A stretch of 43,498 nt of DNA from Acidobacteriota bacterium (GTDB taxonomy: Bacteria > Actinomycetota > Actinomycetes > Actinomycetales > Microbacteriaceae), in assembly GCA_019352055.1 (NCBI GenBank), contig JABBOB010000023.1, positions 1-43,498 of the forward strand, given 5' to 3'. The translations under genes and the position numbers were made by a program. Within the stretch, counting starts at the first letter, position 1; the number at the start of each line of letters is the position of its first letter. This document shows, in pieces, positions 41,910-43,498 of the stretch. The notes beneath the pieces were generated by a model. The model ran no database searches. It saw only the letters and a list, made by a program, of their open reading frames with translations, and was not told the DNA's origin.

Positions 41910-43295
41910 TCAGGCGGTCAGATCGAGCGGTGGCATCGGGCCGCCGGGGCGTCGCCGACCGGTGGGGTCGACGTGGGGTGGTGGCGTCCACCACCATCGC
42001 CCGTGCTCACGGGTGACCTGCCAACCGTGCTGGTCCAGCAGCTGGTGGCAGTGCCAGCAGAGCAGGATCCCGTTCTCGATCGACGTCGGTCCGTAGCCCG
42101 CCGGCCGGATGTGCGCCGCGTCGCACCAGGAGGGTGGGGCGCCGCCGCAGATCCCGGCGCAGCCGCCGTCCCGGGCCACCATGGCGCGGCGCTGCGCCTC
42201 GGTGAAGAACCGTCGCCCCGTGCCCAGATCCAGCGGTTGCGACTGCCCGCCGAGCACCACCGGGATGATCTCGGCCTCAGCAGCGAGCATCCGGGCGGTG
42301 GATGCGGAGATCTCGCCCAGGCACCCCGGGATCGCCGCGGCACCCAGACCGGTCCGCAACCCCTCCTCGGTCATGGTGACCAGCAGGGTGACCGCCGTAC
42401 CCGCGACCTGCCCGTCGTCCACCTTCAGGGCCTTCTTCGCCAGCAGGCGGACCCCGTCGACCCGACGGCGCTTCAAGGGCTTGCGCTGCTCCGCGATCTC
42501 GTCCGGCGTCGGCTGGGGCTCGTCGGCGAGGTGCATCCGGAACCGGCGCAGCGCGGTGTTCGCATCGAGCGCGGTGGTGAAGAACCCGTCGGTGAGCGGG
42601 TCGAGGTCGAGGGTCCAGCGGGTCAACCCGTTCGCGAGCGTCCGCCGGGACACCGACGCCTGAGCGACGAGGTCGGCCTCCCGCTCCTCGACACCGGCCG
42701 GGTCGAGCTGCGAGGGCACGGTGCGCAACCAGTCGAGGAACCGGTCGGCGCTCTCCCCGGCCAGCGCGCGCTCCACGATCGCGCCCTCCACCGCGCCCAG
42801 GTGCTCTGCGGGGATCGTCTTCACGAGGGTCTGCATCATCCGCCGGATCGCCGTGGCGACCTCGAACGGGAGGCGGCCGGCGGCGACAGCCTGCGCGAGG
42901 TGCGGTCGCACGGCCGGCGCGGGATCGCCTTCCGGGGTCTCCCGCGGACGGATCGCAGCCCCGAGCCGCACCAGCGATCCCGCCGCCTCCCGGGTGGTCC
43001 CGGAGAGGTCGGCGACCAGGGCGACGGCGTTCACCGCGCCCATCCGTGTCGCCAGCCCGCCGTCGTGACCTTCGGAGCGACGGGCGATCTCCCCGGCCAG
43101 CTTCGCGTCCTCGGCCTGCGCGAATCGGAGAATCGCCGCCATCCGCGACTTCGCGTGCTGCAGCTCGGCGTCTGCCAGCACCCGGATCGGGCCGGCCGAC
43201 CCGGCGTCGTCGAACCGGCCGCCTTCGGACACCCGGTCGAGCAGGTGGACGTAGTCGTCCACCTGCTCGATCAGCGCCGCCGCGTCCCGGTTCAT
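41910..43295 (-). CDS. DUF222 / HNH endonuclease domain protein (REP13E12 type)
   Basis: 461 residues. Residues about 5-330 form the helical DUF222 domain ('LADAELQHAKSRMAAILRFAQAEDAKLAGEIARRS', 'LAQAVAAGRLPFEVATAIRRMM', 'SQLDPAGVEEREADLVAQASV'). The C-terminal HNH nuclease fold has paired zinc-type motifs: 'CAGICGGAPPSWCDAAHIRPAGYGPTSIENGILLCWHCHQLLDQHGW'. This family is multi-copy in actinobacterial genomes, including the 13E12 repeats of mycobacteria, and its biological role is not settled. The end is Pro-rich. ATG 43295 has TCTGAT six bases upstream, a weak -10. No recombinase or repeats flank it here. Confidence 0.93.
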   Translation of the reverse strand: MNRDAAALIEQVDDYVHLLDRVSEGGRFDDAGSAGPIRVLADAELQHAKSRMAAILRFAQAEDAKLAGEIARRSEGHDGGLATRMGAVNAVALVADLSGTTREAAGSLVRLGAAIRPRETPEGDPAPAVRPHLAQAVAAGRLPFEVATAIRRMMQTLVKTIPAEHLGAVEGAIVERALAGESADRFLDWLRTVPSQLDPAGVEEREADLVAQASVSRRTLANGLTRWTLDLDPLTDGFFTTALDANTALRRFRMHLADEPQPTPDEIAEQRKPLKRRRVDGVRLLAKKALKVDDGQVAGTAVTLLVTMTEEGLRTGLGAAAIPGCLGEISASTARMLAAEAEIIPVVLGGQSQPLDLGTGRRFFTEAQRRAMVARDGGCAGICGGAPPSWCDAAHIRPAGYGPTSIENGILLCWHCHQLLDQHGWQVTREHGRWWWTPPPHVDPTGRRRPGGPMPPLDLTA

Positions 43296-43474
43296 GCTCG
43301 TATCAGACCATGGGGGTACGACATTCGAACCGCTTCTGGACCAGGTGGTTTCCGTTCAGTGGAACGGCGCGCCTCCATCGTTCGGCACGGCGGGACAGCG
43401 CCGCTCAGACGGTTCGCTGCGACAGCGCGATTAGCCTCGCGGAGCGCTGATCACCACCGTACGAAGGAGTCGCG

Positions 43475-43498
43475 TTGCCCACGATCGCCGTGCAGTCC
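43475..43498 (+). CDS. Start of a further gene (partial)
   Basis: TTG 43475 follows AAGGAGT (43464-43470) at four bases and opens a frame reading (M)PTIAVQS to the window edge. Eight codons do not allow identification. The 179 bases before it (43296-43474), between it and the HNH gene, hold no other gene I can support; TTAGCC near 43431 might be part of a promoter. Confidence 0.5.

Noticed and set aside
41910..43295. HNH gene as part of a mobile element or intron
   Set aside because: No recombinase, terminal repeats, intron structure or target duplication is visible; DUF222-HNH genes are commonly scattered in such genomes.

Overview
The window reads as chromosomal DNA from a high-GC actinobacterium, most likely a member of the Microbacteriaceae. 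Reasons: very strong G/C third-position bias, an F420-type LLM oxidoreductase and an FbiC homologue, DUF3515 between ddl and thiL, a DUF222/HNH (REP13E12-type) gene, and many genes that appear to be transcribed without a leader. I see no rRNA, tRNA, CRISPR array, insertion sequence or phage gene. No stretch over 300 bases lacks a gene.

Layout. 1-10.2 kb is a core block. recG (partial, minus) diverges from rsmD (plus). Facing rsmD is a tightly packed minus-strand run, in transcription order leuC-leuD-murA-plsC-gpsA-ddl-DUF3515-thiL, with overlapping stop/start codons at most junctions and a 26-bp palindrome between plsC and gpsA. leuC is preceded by a probable 14-residue leucine-rich leader peptide with an attenuator-like structure. 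10.2-18.6 kb holds a GH3 glycosidase (plus), then on the minus strand an MGDG-synthase-like glycosyltransferase, a hypothetical gene, a TerC-family membrane protein behind a probable Mn2+ (yybP-ykoY) riboswitch, a truncated acyltransferase ending in a Thr-Arg repeat, a hypothetical gene, and a DEAD-box RNA helicase. 18.7-22.8 kb is a LacI-controlled unit: a Gfo/Idh/MocA-aldo/keto reductase fusion, its LacI repressor and an LLM oxidoreductase, with an 18-bp palindromic operator in front. 22.8-25.6 kb carries two kinase-like GAF proteins in tandem; the first looks active, the second is a pseudokinase. 25.6-28.6 kb holds an ABM monooxygenase, a GNAT, a MerR regulator coupled to an NAD-dependent epimerase/reductase, and a DUF1992 protein.

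28.6-43.5 kb: a GlxA-type regulator, GAPDH, an Lrp regulator divergent from alanine dehydrogenase, an FbiC homologue coupled to a Baeyer-Villiger-type monooxygenase, an AI-2E-family transporter, L-serine dehydratase, a 37-residue Lys-rich protein, a TetR regulator divergent from a sugar isomerase/oxidoreductase pair, a DUF222-HNH protein, and the first codons of a further gene.

Most unusual points: (i) the FbiC homologue keeps the radical-SAM cysteines in its CofG half, but the CofH half has lost the whole CX3CX2C segment; (ii) at least ten genes have a TANNNT box exactly six bases before the start codon, and the active kinase has the same spacing in front of an ATC codon with no canonical start available for an intact kinase domain; (iii) the kinase/pseudokinase GAF pair; (iv) the leucine leader and the riboswitch. 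All functions are inferred from sequence by eye; no database search was run.
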